Shown here one piece after another: positions 36,515 to 45,562 of a DNA stretch of 64,000 bases. Source of the DNA: JAUVXJ01 sp964433755. Lineage in GTDB: Bacteria > Chloroflexota > Anaerolineae > UBA7937 > B3-Chlor. How positions within the stretch are numbered: position 1 is the stretch's first letter; every line of letters starts with the position of its first letter. Under the pieces are notes generated by a model, which worked only from the letters and a program-made list of their open reading frames with translations, had not been told where the DNA came from and did no database searches. The stretch is taken from assembly GCA_964433755.1 (NCBI GenBank), contig CAYSSR010000001.1:1-64000 (forward strand). The letters run 5' to 3'. Both the position numbers and the translations under genes were made by a program.

Positions 36515-37018
36515 ATGGCCAACTCCATCCTCGACAACCTCGAGTACGACGAAGGTAGCGGGACGATTTCCTTCAAGGGTGTCCGCTACATGCTGATTCG
36601 TCCCGACACCGTCGTGGACTTCCAGAAGGCGGTGGAGGAAGCTTTGGGCGGCGAGGTTGCCGACCGCATGATGGCGGGTGGATACACCGGTGGCTCTCGC
36701 TCATCGAAGAGGTACAAGGAAGTCTTCGGCTATGGGGACGATGAGATAGTGTCCTTCATGTGCAACATGGGCCGGGAGATTGGCTGGGGTGACTTCGAGG
36801 TCGAGACGTTGGACAAGGACGGCAAAGAACTGGTCGTCGTTGTGAGGAACTCCGCCTTCGCCGAGGCGTACGGCAGCGCGGGAAAAGGCGTATGCCACAT
36901 GATCCGAGGGGTGATGGCGGGCATGGCTGCCGGCATCTTCGGGACCGAGGTGATTTCAGAAGAGACGCATTGTCGCGCTAAAGGGGATGACCTGTGCCGT
37001 TTCGTGGTCCGTGGCTGA
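36515..37018 (+). CDS. V4R (4-vinyl reductase) domain protein
   Basis: 167 residues consisting of a single V4R domain. The C-terminal part has the typical FAEAYGSAGKGVCHMIRGVMAGMAAGIFG...EETHCRAKGDDLCRFVV, with His/Cys residues positioned to bind zinc. V4R domains bind small hydrocarbons or aromatics and act as sensor modules (for instance in XylR/DmpR-type regulators) or in BchJ. No output domain is attached, so it may deliver or sense an aromatic intermediate. It begins six bases after hyuB, firmly inside the cluster. Confidence 0.85.
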   Translation: MANSILDNLEYDEGSGTISFKGVRYMLIRPDTVVDFQKAVEEALGGEVADRMMAGGYTGGSRSSKRYKEVFGYGDDEIVSFMCNMGREIGWGDFEVETLDKDGKELVVVVRNSAFAEAYGSAGKGVCHMIRGVMAGMAAGIFGTEVISEETHCRAKGDDLCRFVVRG

Positions 37019-37097
37019 CGGCGTGCATGGCTGGAGGACGGAAAGGTCCAGCCGGACGGACCGCGAGGTCACGGCATTCGTAGGAGGGAAGTAGCGC

Positions 37098-38966
37098 TTG
37101 GAGCAGTCGAAGCAGGAAGTACTACTTGGTAATGAGGCCGTCGCGCGGGGCATCGTGGAGAGCGGATGCCACGTGGTGACCTCCTACCCTGGGACGCCCA
37201 GTTCTGAGATCCTCCCAGGTGTGGTGCGCTTCAAGAAGGAACTGGGCCTGGATACCTACGTGGAGTGGAGCATCAACGAGAAGGTAGCCTACGAGGTAGC
37301 CCTGGCAGCGAGCTACACGGGCAAGCGGGCGACCGTGATCATGAAGCAGGTCGGGCTCAACGTGGCTGCCGATCCGCTGATGAGCTCTGCCTATACCGGC
37401 GTCAAGGGCGGATTCGTGGTGATCTCCTGCGATGACCCCGGCCCTCACTCTTCGCAGACAGAGCAGGACACACGCTTCCTGGCCATGGTAGCCAAGGTCC
37501 CTGTCCTCGACCCATCGAGCCCTCGCGAGGCCAAGGAGATGGTGAAGGCGGCCTTCGAACTGTCGGAGAGACACCGTCTGCCGGTCATTCTTCGTCCAGC
37601 CATCCGAGTCTCCCACGCCCGACAGAACGTCGAGTTTGTACCTCTGCCGGAGCTGGCTCGACAGGCCGATTTCGAGAAGGACCCTGCTCGCTGGGCGGCC
37701 ACGCCTCGCTTTCGTCTCATGCTGCATAGGGAGCTCAATCAAAAGCTGGAGGAGATGCAGCAAGCGTTCGAGACGTCGGAGTACAACGAGACAATCCCAG
37801 GTGAGGATGCCAGGCTTGGGTTCATTGCTGGCGGGACCAGCTTCTCGGTTCTGAGGGACACTCTCAGGCAGCTTGGGCTGGAGGGGAGGTTCCCCATTCT
37901 CAAGATGGGCACTCCTTATCCTCTTCCCCAGAGGCTGGTGGCCGACTTCGTCGCTAGTTGTGAGCACGTGGTGGTCCTGGAGGAACCGGATGCTGTAGTC
38001 GAGTTGCAGATCCTGGACAAGAGAAAGGTGCTAGGTCGCTACAGTCACGCGGTGCCGTCGGCTGGCGAACTGAGCCCGGAGGTGATACGCCAGATCGTCG
38101 TGGAACAGGCGGCGAAGCTCAACGTGGAAGTGCCTCTCGAGGTTGACACGGGCGAACTGGAGCCCTTGGTCGCCAACCTGGATTTGCCCGTCAGAAGACC
38201 CCGCCTGTGTCCGGGCTGCATGCATCGAGCAACTTTCTTCGCTATGAAGCGAGCACTGGGCCCCAAAGCGATCTACCCCGGCGACATCGGGTGCTACACA
38301 CTGGGCATCAATCTCAAAGCAGTGGATACCTGTCTGGACATGGGAGCGTCCGTCACCATCGCCAGCGGTCTCTACCAGTCATACCGGCAAGACGGCAAGG
38401 ATGTGGCCATCGCGGCCACCATCGGCGATTCCACCTTTCTCCATTCAGGACTCACGGCCCTGGCCAGCGCCGTCTACAATGGGGCCCGCTTCGTGCTGCT
38501 CATCCTCGACAATAGTACGACGGCCATGACGGGGATGCAGCCTACGGCTGATTCGGGGATCCTGGCGGACGGCGGCGAAGGGAAACGGGTGGCTATCCGG
38601 GACCTCGTCGAGGCGTGCGGAGTCGAGTTCATCGAAGAGATGGACCCCTACCGGGTCAAGGAATTCGAGGAGCTGGTCAAGCGCGCGAGAGAGTACACGA
38701 GGAAGCCGGACGGTGGCGTCGCTGTAGTCATCGCCAAGCACCCCTGCGTCCTGTTCGATCCCAGCCCTCTTCGAGAGAACCCGGTGCGAGTCACGGTTAC
38801 GGAGGAGTGTGACAGTTGCGGGTACTGCCAGATTGCCTTCGAGTGCCCGGCTCTCGTGCTCGACAGTGAGCTGGGCCGCGTGGTGGTGGATCGCCGAACG
38901 TGTGTGAATTGTGGAGTCTGTATCGAGGCCTGTCCCAAGGGGTGTATCGTTGAAGCGGAAGAATGA
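37098..38966 (+). CDS. iorA: indolepyruvate:ferredoxin oxidoreductase, alpha subunit
   Basis: 622 residues starting at TTG after AGGAGGG. Order: pyrimidine/PFOR-like domain (GNEAVARGIVESGCHVVTSYPGTPSSE), a central domain, the thiamine-diphosphate domain (PGDIGCYTLGI, GDSTFLHSGLTALASAVYNGARFVLLILDNSTTAMTGMQ), and a C-terminal double [4Fe-4S] ferredoxin domain (CDSCGYCQIAFECP and CVNCGVCIEACPKGC). It oxidatively decarboxylates aryl-2-oxoacids to aryl-acyl-CoA with ferredoxin as acceptor. With the aminotransferase in this cluster it would convert indolepyruvate to indoleacetyl-CoA. An O2-sensitive enzyme, pointing to anaerobic life. Confidence 0.93.
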   Translation: MEQSKQEVLLGNEAVARGIVESGCHVVTSYPGTPSSEILPGVVRFKKELGLDTYVEWSINEKVAYEVALAASYTGKRATVIMKQVGLNVAADPLMSSAYTGVKGGFVVISCDDPGPHSSQTEQDTRFLAMVAKVPVLDPSSPREAKEMVKAAFELSERHRLPVILRPAIRVSHARQNVEFVPLPELARQADFEKDPARWAATPRFRLMLHRELNQKLEEMQQAFETSEYNETIPGEDARLGFIAGGTSFSVLRDTLRQLGLEGRFPILKMGTPYPLPQRLVADFVASCEHVVVLEEPDAVVELQILDKRKVLGRYSHAVPSAGELSPEVIRQIVVEQAAKLNVEVPLEVDTGELEPLVANLDLPVRRPRLCPGCMHRATFFAMKRALGPKAIYPGDIGCYTLGINLKAVDTCLDMGASVTIASGLYQSYRQDGKDVAIAATIGDSTFLHSGLTALASAVYNGARFVLLILDNSTTAMTGMQPTADSGILADGGEGKRVAIRDLVEACGVEFIEEMDPYRVKEFEELVKRAREYTRKPDGGVAVVIAKHPCVLFDPSPLRENPVRVTVTEECDSCGYCQIAFECPALVLDSELGRVVVDRRTCVNCGVCIEACPKGCIVEAEE

Positions 38967-39519
38967 CATCGACTTGAATCTGATCTTGTCTGGCGTGGGG
39001 GGACAGGGGGTCCTCTTCGCCACCAGCGTGTTCTCGGAGACGGCTCTGGCCCTGGGCTACGACGTGTTGGGTTCCGAAACTCACGGGATGAGCCAGCGCG
39101 GGGGGTCGGTCATCTCGCACCTGAAGGTCGGTCCATATGAGAGCCCATTGATTCGTCGAGGGACGGCCGACGTGTTGCTGGCCTTCGACGAACAGGAGGC
39201 CTATCGGACTCTGTCATTCGTGAAGCGTGACGGTCTCTGTTTCGTGAACAGTAGCAGGGGGGATTTCTGGGACTCCGGCGTGAAGGGGTACCTGGCCAGG
39301 AACGGGATTGCGGCTCACAGTCACCCGGCGGACGACGTGGCCATCCGGTTGGGCTCTCCACGCTCAGCGAACCTGGTGCTGATAGGCTATGCGCTGAGCA
39401 TGAATAGTGTGCCTTTCCACCACGATCAGATCAGGGAGACCATTGAGCGCATCACCCCGCAGAGATTCAAGGAGTTGAATCTGGAGGCTTTCGAAGCTGG
39501 CTATCGGAGGGAGCAATGA
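38950..39519 (+). CDS. iorB: indolepyruvate:ferredoxin oxidoreductase, beta subunit
   Basis: About 189 residues. The domain begins LNLILSGVGGQGVLFATSVFSETAL, the pyruvate/ketoisovalerate oxidoreductase gamma-type fold, and contains LGSETHGMSQRGGSVISHLKVG, a family hallmark. I start it at TTG 38950, which follows AAGGGG by seven bases and overlaps the end of iorA; a GTG at 38911 is possible but would overlap more. It associates with IorA. The next gene overlaps its stop codon by ATGA. Confidence 0.9.
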   Translation: MKRKNDIDLNLILSGVGGQGVLFATSVFSETALALGYDVLGSETHGMSQRGGSVISHLKVGPYESPLIRRGTADVLLAFDEQEAYRTLSFVKRDGLCFVNSSRGDFWDSGVKGYLARNGIAAHSHPADDVAIRLGSPRSANLVLIGYALSMNSVPFHHDQIRETIERITPQRFKELNLEAFEAGYRREQ

Positions 39520-40391
39520 AGTGGGAGAAGTACCTCTTTCCTGCCTCTCTCGAGGAGGCTCTGTCGATGTTGGCCGATCACGAGGGCGAGGCGAGGGTCA
39601 TCGCGGGGGGTACTGATCTGGTGCCCCAGTTGAAGAACAAGGAGCGCAAGGTGAGATGCCTGGTGGACGTCAGCCGCTTGGCTGAGCTGAAGGGTATCCA
39701 CCGGCAGGACGGCGTGATCAGAATCGGCGCGGCCGTCGTCCATGAGAAGCTGGCTGCGTCGCCTCTGCTGCGAGAGCAGGCGTGCGCCCTGGCTGAGGGC
39801 GCAGCAGCCGTCGGCTCTCCGCAGATACGCTACATGGGCACGGTCGGCGGCAACGTGGTCAACGCGCAGCCCGCAGCAGATACGGCCATTCCTTTGCTGG
39901 CGCTTGGCGCGGAGGCTGAGATAGCCGGCAGCAACGGAACGCGCCGTGAGCCTCTGGAGAACTTGTACGTGAGGCCAGGGGAGTCGAAGGTGGATGCCAG
40001 CGCGGAGATCCTGGTGGCTCTACGTCTCCCTGCGTTGGGCGACTATCAGGGATCGGCCTTTGCGCGTCTGGCGAAACGCGGGGCTCTGTCCCTGCCGGTC
40101 TTGAATGCTGCGGTAGTCGTACAATTCGAGCCTGATGGCGAGACTTTGAAGGACGTCAGGTTGGCCCTGGGGCCGGTGGCGTTGACGCCGTTTCGGGCAC
40201 GCCAGGCGGAGGAGGCTTTGCGTGGGCAGCCCGTGCAGAAAGAGACTCTAGCCTCCGCCCTGGAGATCGCGAGTCAGGAAGCCCAGCCTCGCAGCAATCC
40301 GTTGCGGGGTTCGGCAGAGTATCGCCGGGAGATGGTGAGCGTGTTGCTGAGACGTGCTCTGGAGCGTGCCGTGGCGGTGGCACAGAACTGA
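39516..40391 (+). CDS. molybdenum hydroxylase, FAD-binding medium subunit (first complex)
   Basis: 291 residues of the CoxM/XDH FAD family: YLFPASLEEALSMLADHEGEARVIAGGTDLVPQLKNKE (first FAD-binding loop, AGGTDL) and IRYMGTVGGNVVNAQPAADTAIPLLALGAEAEI (second loop, TVGGNVVNAQPAAD). A C-terminal CO-dehydrogenase-flavoprotein domain is present. It has no extra cysteine insertion, unlike the paralogue at 47914. It transfers electrons from the [2Fe-2S] subunit to the acceptor. First gene of a three-subunit set, overlapping iorB by four bases. Confidence 0.92.
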   Translation: MKWEKYLFPASLEEALSMLADHEGEARVIAGGTDLVPQLKNKERKVRCLVDVSRLAELKGIHRQDGVIRIGAAVVHEKLAASPLLREQACALAEGAAAVGSPQIRYMGTVGGNVVNAQPAADTAIPLLALGAEAEIAGSNGTRREPLENLYVRPGESKVDASAEILVALRLPALGDYQGSAFARLAKRGALSLPVLNAAVVVQFEPDGETLKDVRLALGPVALTPFRARQAEEALRGQPVQKETLASALEIASQEAQPRSNPLRGSAEYRREMVSVLLRRALERAVAVAQN

Positions 40392-40427
40392 GCAGCCAAG
40401 CAGAACGAGTCAAGGGAGCGCAGACCG

Positions 40428-40886
40428 ATGGAAGCTTTGACGATGACACTGAACGGCGAAGAGGTCACGGTTCACATCCAGCCTGATGCGCTGCTATTGG
40501 ATGTCTTGCGCGACGAACTGGGACTGATGGGCACGAAGGAGGCCTGCGGACAGGGAGAGTGTGGGGCTTGCACCGTGCTATTGGACGGCCAACCCGTAAC
40601 CTCGTGCCTGGTACCGGCCCTCAAGGCCCAGGGGCGGGAGGTGCTGACCGTGGAGGGTCTGGCCTCCGATGGAGAACTTCACCCCCTCCAGAAGTCGTTC
40701 ATCGAACATGGCGCCGTGCAGTGCGGGTTCTGCACGCCTGGCATGCTCATGTCCGCCAAGGCGCTCCTGGACAGGAACCCTCACCCCACCGAGGAGGAGA
40801 TCAAGGTAGCGATCTCTGGAAACCTGTGCCGCTGCACAGGCTACGTTAAGATCGTAGAGGCCATCAAAGCAGCTAGCACCGACTGA
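40428..40886 (+). CDS. molybdenum hydroxylase, [2Fe-2S] small subunit (first complex)
   Basis: 152 residues. The N-terminal plant-ferredoxin-like cluster is bound by CGQGECGACTVLLDGQPVTSC, and the C-terminal helical cluster by CGFCTPGMLMSAKALL and CRCTGYVKIVEAI. This is the standard electron-transfer subunit of the xanthine dehydrogenase family. All eight expected cysteines are visible. 36 bases after the FAD subunit gene and 24 before the large subunit. Confidence 0.94.
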   Translation: MEALTMTLNGEEVTVHIQPDALLLDVLRDELGLMGTKEACGQGECGACTVLLDGQPVTSCLVPALKAQGREVLTVEGLASDGELHPLQKSFIEHGAVQCGFCTPGMLMSAKALLDRNPHPTEEEIKVAISGNLCRCTGYVKIVEAIKAASTD

Positions 40887-40910
40887 CTAGCCATAGTGGA
40901 GGATGTGACA

Positions 40911-43199
40911 ATGCCGGAGCAATTCTCCTTCGTTGGGAAAAGAGTACCGAAGTTGGACGCACCCGCGAAGGCCACAGGACAGGTGGTGTATGGTCACGAC
41001 ATGAAGCTGCCGCGGATGCTCTACGGCAAGATCCTGCGCAGTGAGCACGTCCATGCTCGTATACTGTCCATCGACACGAGCAAGGCCAAAGCGCTGCCCG
41101 GCGTGAAGGCAGTGATCACGGCCGAGGATATTCCGGACGTCAAGATTGGATGGGCCCGGGACAACCCTGTTCTCAAGTCCGGCAAGGTGCGTTCCGTGCG
41201 AGACGAGATCGCTGCGGTGGCGGCCATCGACGAGGAGACGGCACGGGAGGCTCTGGAACTGATCAAGGTTGAGTACGAGGAACTGCCTGGCGTATTCGAC
41301 CCGGAGGAGGCGATGGAACCCGGCGCCCCTGTGCTCCACGCCGAGGCGCCCAACAACATCCAGGAGAAGATGCGCCAGGCTTACTACCACGGCGACGTGC
41401 AGAAGGGCTTCCAGGAATCCGACGTCGTGATCGAGGATCGCTTCCGGATGCCCTTCGTGACTCACTGTTGCATGGGCACCTGCTTCTGTCTGGCCAGCTT
41501 CGACCCGTCCGGCGAGCTCACAGTCTGGAGCTCCACTCAGATGCCATTCTTGTATCAGCGGGATTTGAGTGGGGCAGTGGGCGTGCCTGCCAACAAGATC
41601 AGGGTCATCAAAGCAGCCATCGGTGGCGCCTTCGGAAGCAAGCTGGACATGTATCCCTTCGAGCCGATCTGTGTGTTCCTGGCGCAGAAGACAGGCTGCC
41701 CGGTCAGGATCACTTTCACCCGTGAGGAGGAGTTCATCTCCTCTCCCACGCGTCAGCCCGTGATCTGCGACATCAAGAGTGGAGCGAAGAAGGACGGTAC
41801 CCTGGTGGCTCGTCAGGTGAGCATGATCCTGGACAACGGGGCATACAGCTCTTGGGGAGCCACAACGCCCTTGGTGATGATGCAGACCATTTCCTCTCTC
41901 TACCGTGTCCCCAACGTCAAGTACGACGTGGTCGTCGCCTATACGAACAACCTCTACAGCGGCGCCATGAGAGGATACGGCAATCCGCAAGCGACCTTCG
42001 TGGTGGAATGCCATACGGACATGCTGGCTCACGAATTGGGCATGGATCCCATGGAGTTTCGTCTGAAGAACGCCAACCGCTCGGGCGACGTCTCGGGCCA
42101 GGGGGTCAAGATCACGAGTTGCGGTCTTACGGAGTGCATCGAGAAGTCGGCGGAGAGTGTCTCCTGGAAAGAGAAGCGGGCAAAGCCAGGAAACCGAGGC
42201 GTGGGCATGGCATCGATGATCCACGTGGGAGGTGGAGCCCGCATCTACCCTTCGGATGGGTGCGGAAGTACGGTCAAAGTGGATGATTTCGGCAAGGTCA
42301 CGCTCATCACCGGATCTACCGACATGGGCCAGGGTTCCGACACTATTCTCGCCCAGATCGTGGCGGAGGAGCTGGGAGTGCCTGTCCAGAACGTCAGCGT
42401 GCTCAACGCCGACACCTACATTACGCCCTGGGACGTGGGTGCTCACGCCAGCCGCACCACCTTCGTGGCAGGCAATTCGGCCCGCATGGCGGCAGCAGAT
42501 GCCAAACGGCAGATCCTTGAAGCTGCCGCTGAGGGTGTGGGTGGAAACGTGGACGACCTGGATATGAAGAACGGCCAGGTCTTTCGCAAGGCTGAACCCG
42601 AGGAGACAATCCCCTTCGAGAAGATGGTACGAGGCAAGCACTTCCGTCCCGACGGGGATGTGATCCTCGCTCGGGGTTGGTACGAGCCTCCCACGGAGAA
42701 GCAGGACAAGGAGTTCCGTGGCAACATCTCGGCAGCCTATGGGTTCGCAACCCAGGCCGTGGAGGTCGAGGTGGACACGGAGACAGGGCAGGTCAAGGTT
42801 CTGAAGATCGCGGCCGCTCACGATGTAGGGAGGGCCATCAACCCCATGGCCGTAGAGGGCCAGATCCAGGGTGGGATCTCCATGGGCCTCGGCTATGGCC
42901 TCTACGAAGAGCTCGTCGTCCAGGAGGGTCAGGTTCTCAACCCCAACTTTGCAGACTATGCGCTTCCAACCGTGCTGGACATGCCGGAGATCGATCCCAT
43001 CATCGTAGAGACCGACGACCCCGCAGGTCCTTTTGGTGCAAAAGGGATGGCTGAGCCAGCGTGCATACCAACGGCTCCGGCCATCGCCAACGCCGTGTAC
43101 GATGCGGTGGGAGTAAGAATACGGGACCTGCCCATCACCCCGGAGAAGGTCTTGAGGGCCTTGAAAGAGAAGGCCGCCAGAGCCGAGGAGGAGAAATGA
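40911..43199 (+). CDS. molybdenum hydroxylase, molybdopterin large subunit (first complex)
   Basis: About 762 residues from the ATG after GGAGG (a GTG 15 bases upstream is possible). Aldehyde-oxidase/xanthine-dehydrogenase large chain: KATGQVVYGHD near the start, IGGAFGSK (Mo-pterin loop), AMRGYGNPQATF (substrate-binding Arg region), GQGSDTILAQIVAEELG, and C-terminal GPFGAKGMAEPACIPTAPAIANAV with the catalytic Glu. It lacks the AYxCSFR loop, so it is not a CO dehydrogenase. It hydroxylates a carbon next to nitrogen with water, for example an N-heterocycle. By context I infer the C2 of indoleacetate, but related enzymes use purines or quinolines. Confidence 0.92.
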   Translation: MPEQFSFVGKRVPKLDAPAKATGQVVYGHDMKLPRMLYGKILRSEHVHARILSIDTSKAKALPGVKAVITAEDIPDVKIGWARDNPVLKSGKVRSVRDEIAAVAAIDEETAREALELIKVEYEELPGVFDPEEAMEPGAPVLHAEAPNNIQEKMRQAYYHGDVQKGFQESDVVIEDRFRMPFVTHCCMGTCFCLASFDPSGELTVWSSTQMPFLYQRDLSGAVGVPANKIRVIKAAIGGAFGSKLDMYPFEPICVFLAQKTGCPVRITFTREEEFISSPTRQPVICDIKSGAKKDGTLVARQVSMILDNGAYSSWGATTPLVMMQTISSLYRVPNVKYDVVVAYTNNLYSGAMRGYGNPQATFVVECHTDMLAHELGMDPMEFRLKNANRSGDVSGQGVKITSCGLTECIEKSAESVSWKEKRAKPGNRGVGMASMIHVGGGARIYPSDGCGSTVKVDDFGKVTLITGSTDMGQGSDTILAQIVAEELGVPVQNVSVLNADTYITPWDVGAHASRTTFVAGNSARMAAADAKRQILEAAAEGVGGNVDDLDMKNGQVFRKAEPEETIPFEKMVRGKHFRPDGDVILARGWYEPPTEKQDKEFRGNISAAYGFATQAVEVEVDTETGQVKVLKIAAAHDVGRAINPMAVEGQIQGGISMGLGYGLYEELVVQEGQVLNPNFADYALPTVLDMPEIDPIIVETDDPAGPFGAKGMAEPACIPTAPAIANAVYDAVGVRIRDLPITPEKVLRALKEKAARAEEEK

Positions 43200-44389
43200 A
43201 GGATCTGTTCAGTGACATCACGATACTAAGCATGGAGCAAGCCACTGTCTTGCCCTATCTCACCTACAGGCTGGCGGCAGAGGGCATGCAGGTGATCAGG
43301 GTCGAGCACCCAGAGCGGGCCGATCCCAATCGCTACGTGGGCAGCAACGTCCTGGGCGAGGAAGGGATGGACAGTTACTTCCTTCCCAACAACGTGGGCA
43401 AGAAGGCGATCACGCTGAACCTGCGAGATGAGGAGGGGAAGGCTCTTCTCCGAGATCTGATCACGAAGCTCGACGTGGACATCTTCGCCTGCAACCAGTT
43501 GCCACGCAACTACGAGAAACTGGGCATATCGTACGAGCAACTCAAGGCGATCAAAGACGACATCATCTGGGTGGGGATGACCGGTTTCGGGCCGGAGAGC
43601 AACGAAGCGGCTTACGACCCTATCCTGCAAGCACGGGCCGGGATTATGGATCTGACTGGCGAGCGTGATGGCTCCCCGCAGGTGTTCGGGCTTCCCATGG
43701 CCGACTTGGGGGCCAGCGAGCAGGGGTACGGACAGATCATGAGAGCGTTGTACTTCCGGGAGGCTACCGGCGAAGGCTCGCGCGTGGACGTCTCCATGTT
43801 CCAGAGCCTGGTCTCGTGGGAGGTCAATCCGATCATGCTCACCAAGAGCTTCGGCGCGACCATCACGCGTCGAGGAAACACCCACGAGTTCTTCGCTCCA
43901 GTCTCTGTGTACGAGACCAAGGATGGCTACGTCTACATCGCGACGGGGAACGACAGGCAATGGCAGGCCGTGACGGAGCTGCCAGGGTTCGAGTCACTCT
44001 ACAGCGAGGACCGCAAGACCAACGCTGGACGGATTGCCGATGTGAAGCGTCTCAATCAGGAGCTCAATGAGATAACCAAGACCAGGAGCACAGAGGAACT
44101 GATAGAGCTGTTCCTCAGCATCACTGTGCCCATCTCCACCGTGAATCGGATTGAGGACGTGGTAGAAGATCCACTGGTCAAGGACAGGTTGATCACAGCT
44201 ACTGATCCCCGAACGGGCACAGAGGTGTTCCTGCCGCCCACCCCGGTGATCACCGAGTACTTGCAGTCCACCGGGATGCGGATGTTGTTTCCTCCACGCT
44301 TGGGGGAGCACAACGACGAGATCTATGGGGACGCGCTGGGCTATGGACCTGAGAGGGTGCGCGAGTTGACAGACGCAGGAGTCATCTGA
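43196..44389 (+). CDS. class III (CaiB/BaiF) CoA-transferase
   Basis: 397 residues; start at ATG 43196, overlapping the large-subunit stop by four bases. Family features: SMEQATVLPYLTYRLAAEGMQVIRVE, NVGKKAITLNLRDEEGKALLRDLITKLDVDIFACNQLPRNYEKLG, and GLPMADLGASEQGYGQIMRALYFREATGEGSRVDVSMFQSLV, where the Asp in ADLGA is the position of the catalytic aspartate. It transfers CoA between carboxylates without ATP. A homologous enzyme (phenylsuccinyl-CoA transferase) acts in indoleacetate breakdown, which matches the position beside the hydroxylase. Confidence 0.92.
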   Translation: MKDLFSDITILSMEQATVLPYLTYRLAAEGMQVIRVEHPERADPNRYVGSNVLGEEGMDSYFLPNNVGKKAITLNLRDEEGKALLRDLITKLDVDIFACNQLPRNYEKLGISYEQLKAIKDDIIWVGMTGFGPESNEAAYDPILQARAGIMDLTGERDGSPQVFGLPMADLGASEQGYGQIMRALYFREATGEGSRVDVSMFQSLVSWEVNPIMLTKSFGATITRRGNTHEFFAPVSVYETKDGYVYIATGNDRQWQAVTELPGFESLYSEDRKTNAGRIADVKRLNQELNEITKTRSTEELIELFLSITVPISTVNRIEDVVEDPLVKDRLITATDPRTGTEVFLPPTPVITEYLQSTGMRMLFPPRLGEHNDEIYGDALGYGPERVRELTDAGVI

Positions 44390-44419
44390 GGAAGCCACAC
44401 GGAGAGGAGCGGACGCTGA

Positions 44420-45535
44420 GTGGAAGAGTTGGCCCTTGACCCGAACCTGTTGAGGGTTCCCGTTCGCAAGGTGGGGAAGCTGACGGAGGAGCTGCGCCTG
44501 GAGTACGGCCTGGAGACGATCATTGGTCTCTCGGCCAACGAGAACCCTCTGGGCCCGTCTCCCTTGGCTGTGGAAGCCATGAGAGAGGCGTTGCCTCTGT
44601 CCAATCGATACCCCGGCATCTGCGAGACGGAGATACGTGTGAAGGTCGCCGAACTCATGGGTTCGGGGTTCGACGAAGACAACGTGATGGTGGCTAACGG
44701 CTCCTCCGATATCCTGCGGTTGGCGTGCCAGGCGTTCTTGTCCGGGGGCGGCGAAAGCGTCGTGTGCACTGCCACCTTCCCTCTCTACCGGCTTTTCACC
44801 GGAATGTACGGCGGTGAAGCGGTGCTCGTGGAGGCGAAGGACTACGCCTACGACCTCCCTGCTATGGTGGAGGAGATAAACGACCGGACGCGACTGTTCT
44901 TCGTCTGCAACCCCAACAACCCCACCGGGACTGTGCTTACCCAGCGGCAGATCGACAGCTTGATGGAGCGGGTTCCGAACCGTGTGGTGGTGCTGTTCGA
45001 CGAGGCGTACCGCGAGTACGTGGACGACGACGAGTACGCTGACGTGAGGACGTACATCGAGGAAGGGCGCAACGTTCTCATCATTCGTACCTTCTCCAAG
45101 ATACACGGTCTGGCTGGACTCCGGGTCGGGTACGCCGTGGGTAGGAAGGAGTTGGTGGAGTACTTGCGGCGCGCCCTGTCGGCCTTCCATGTGGCCGCGC
45201 TGAGCCTCATCGGCGCCGACGCCGGTCTGGACGACGAAGAGCATATTCGAACAAGTAGAGAGCACAACTCCAGGGAGAGGCGGTTCCTCTACGAGCAGTT
45301 CGACAGGCTTGGCCTTCGCTACGTTCCTTCACAGTGCAACTTCGTGTTGCTGGTGGAAGTGGGGCGCGATGTACCAGCCTTGTGGGACGCCCTCGTTCGT
45401 CGCGGCGTGGCGGTTACGCCGGCCCAGGGCTTTGGTGTCCCAGACGCCATTCGTGTCAGCGTGGGTACCCGGGAGGAGGACGAACGACTGGTGGCTGCTC
45501 TGGAGCAAGCACTCCTCGAAGTACCTGGGGTGTGA
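44420..45535 (+). CDS. HisC-like class I/II aminotransferase (PLP-dependent)
   Basis: 371 residues from GTG. Fold type I features: LSANENPLGPSP, NPNNPTGT, DEAYREYV and the PLP lysine motif TFSKIHGLAGLRVGYAVG. Closest by eye to histidinol-phosphate or aromatic aminotransferases of the HisC branch, which often accept aromatic amino acids. No other histidine biosynthesis genes are nearby, whereas an indolepyruvate oxidoreductase is, so I infer tryptophan (or phenylalanine/tyrosine) transamination to the arylpyruvate. Annotation as HisC by similarity alone would probably mislead. Confidence 0.88.
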   Translation: MEELALDPNLLRVPVRKVGKLTEELRLEYGLETIIGLSANENPLGPSPLAVEAMREALPLSNRYPGICETEIRVKVAELMGSGFDEDNVMVANGSSDILRLACQAFLSGGGESVVCTATFPLYRLFTGMYGGEAVLVEAKDYAYDLPAMVEEINDRTRLFFVCNPNNPTGTVLTQRQIDSLMERVPNRVVVLFDEAYREYVDDDEYADVRTYIEEGRNVLIIRTFSKIHGLAGLRVGYAVGRKELVEYLRRALSAFHVAALSLIGADAGLDDEEHIRTSREHNSRERRFLYEQFDRLGLRYVPSQCNFVLLVEVGRDVPALWDALVRRGVAVTPAQGFGVPDAIRVSVGTREEDERLVAALEQALLEVPGV

Positions 45536-45562
45536 GCGTACACCGGGCAGGAGCGGGTAAAG

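Noticed and set aside
40887..42821. 644-codon minus-strand ORF opposite the first molybdenum large subunit
   Set aside because: Translation is His/Leu/Arg-rich without motifs; the plus-strand frame carries all family signatures.
44420..45535. Aminotransferase as a histidine biosynthesis gene (hisC)
   Set aside because: No other his genes are nearby and the cluster context is aromatic amino acid breakdown; HisC-branch enzymes often use aromatic substrates.
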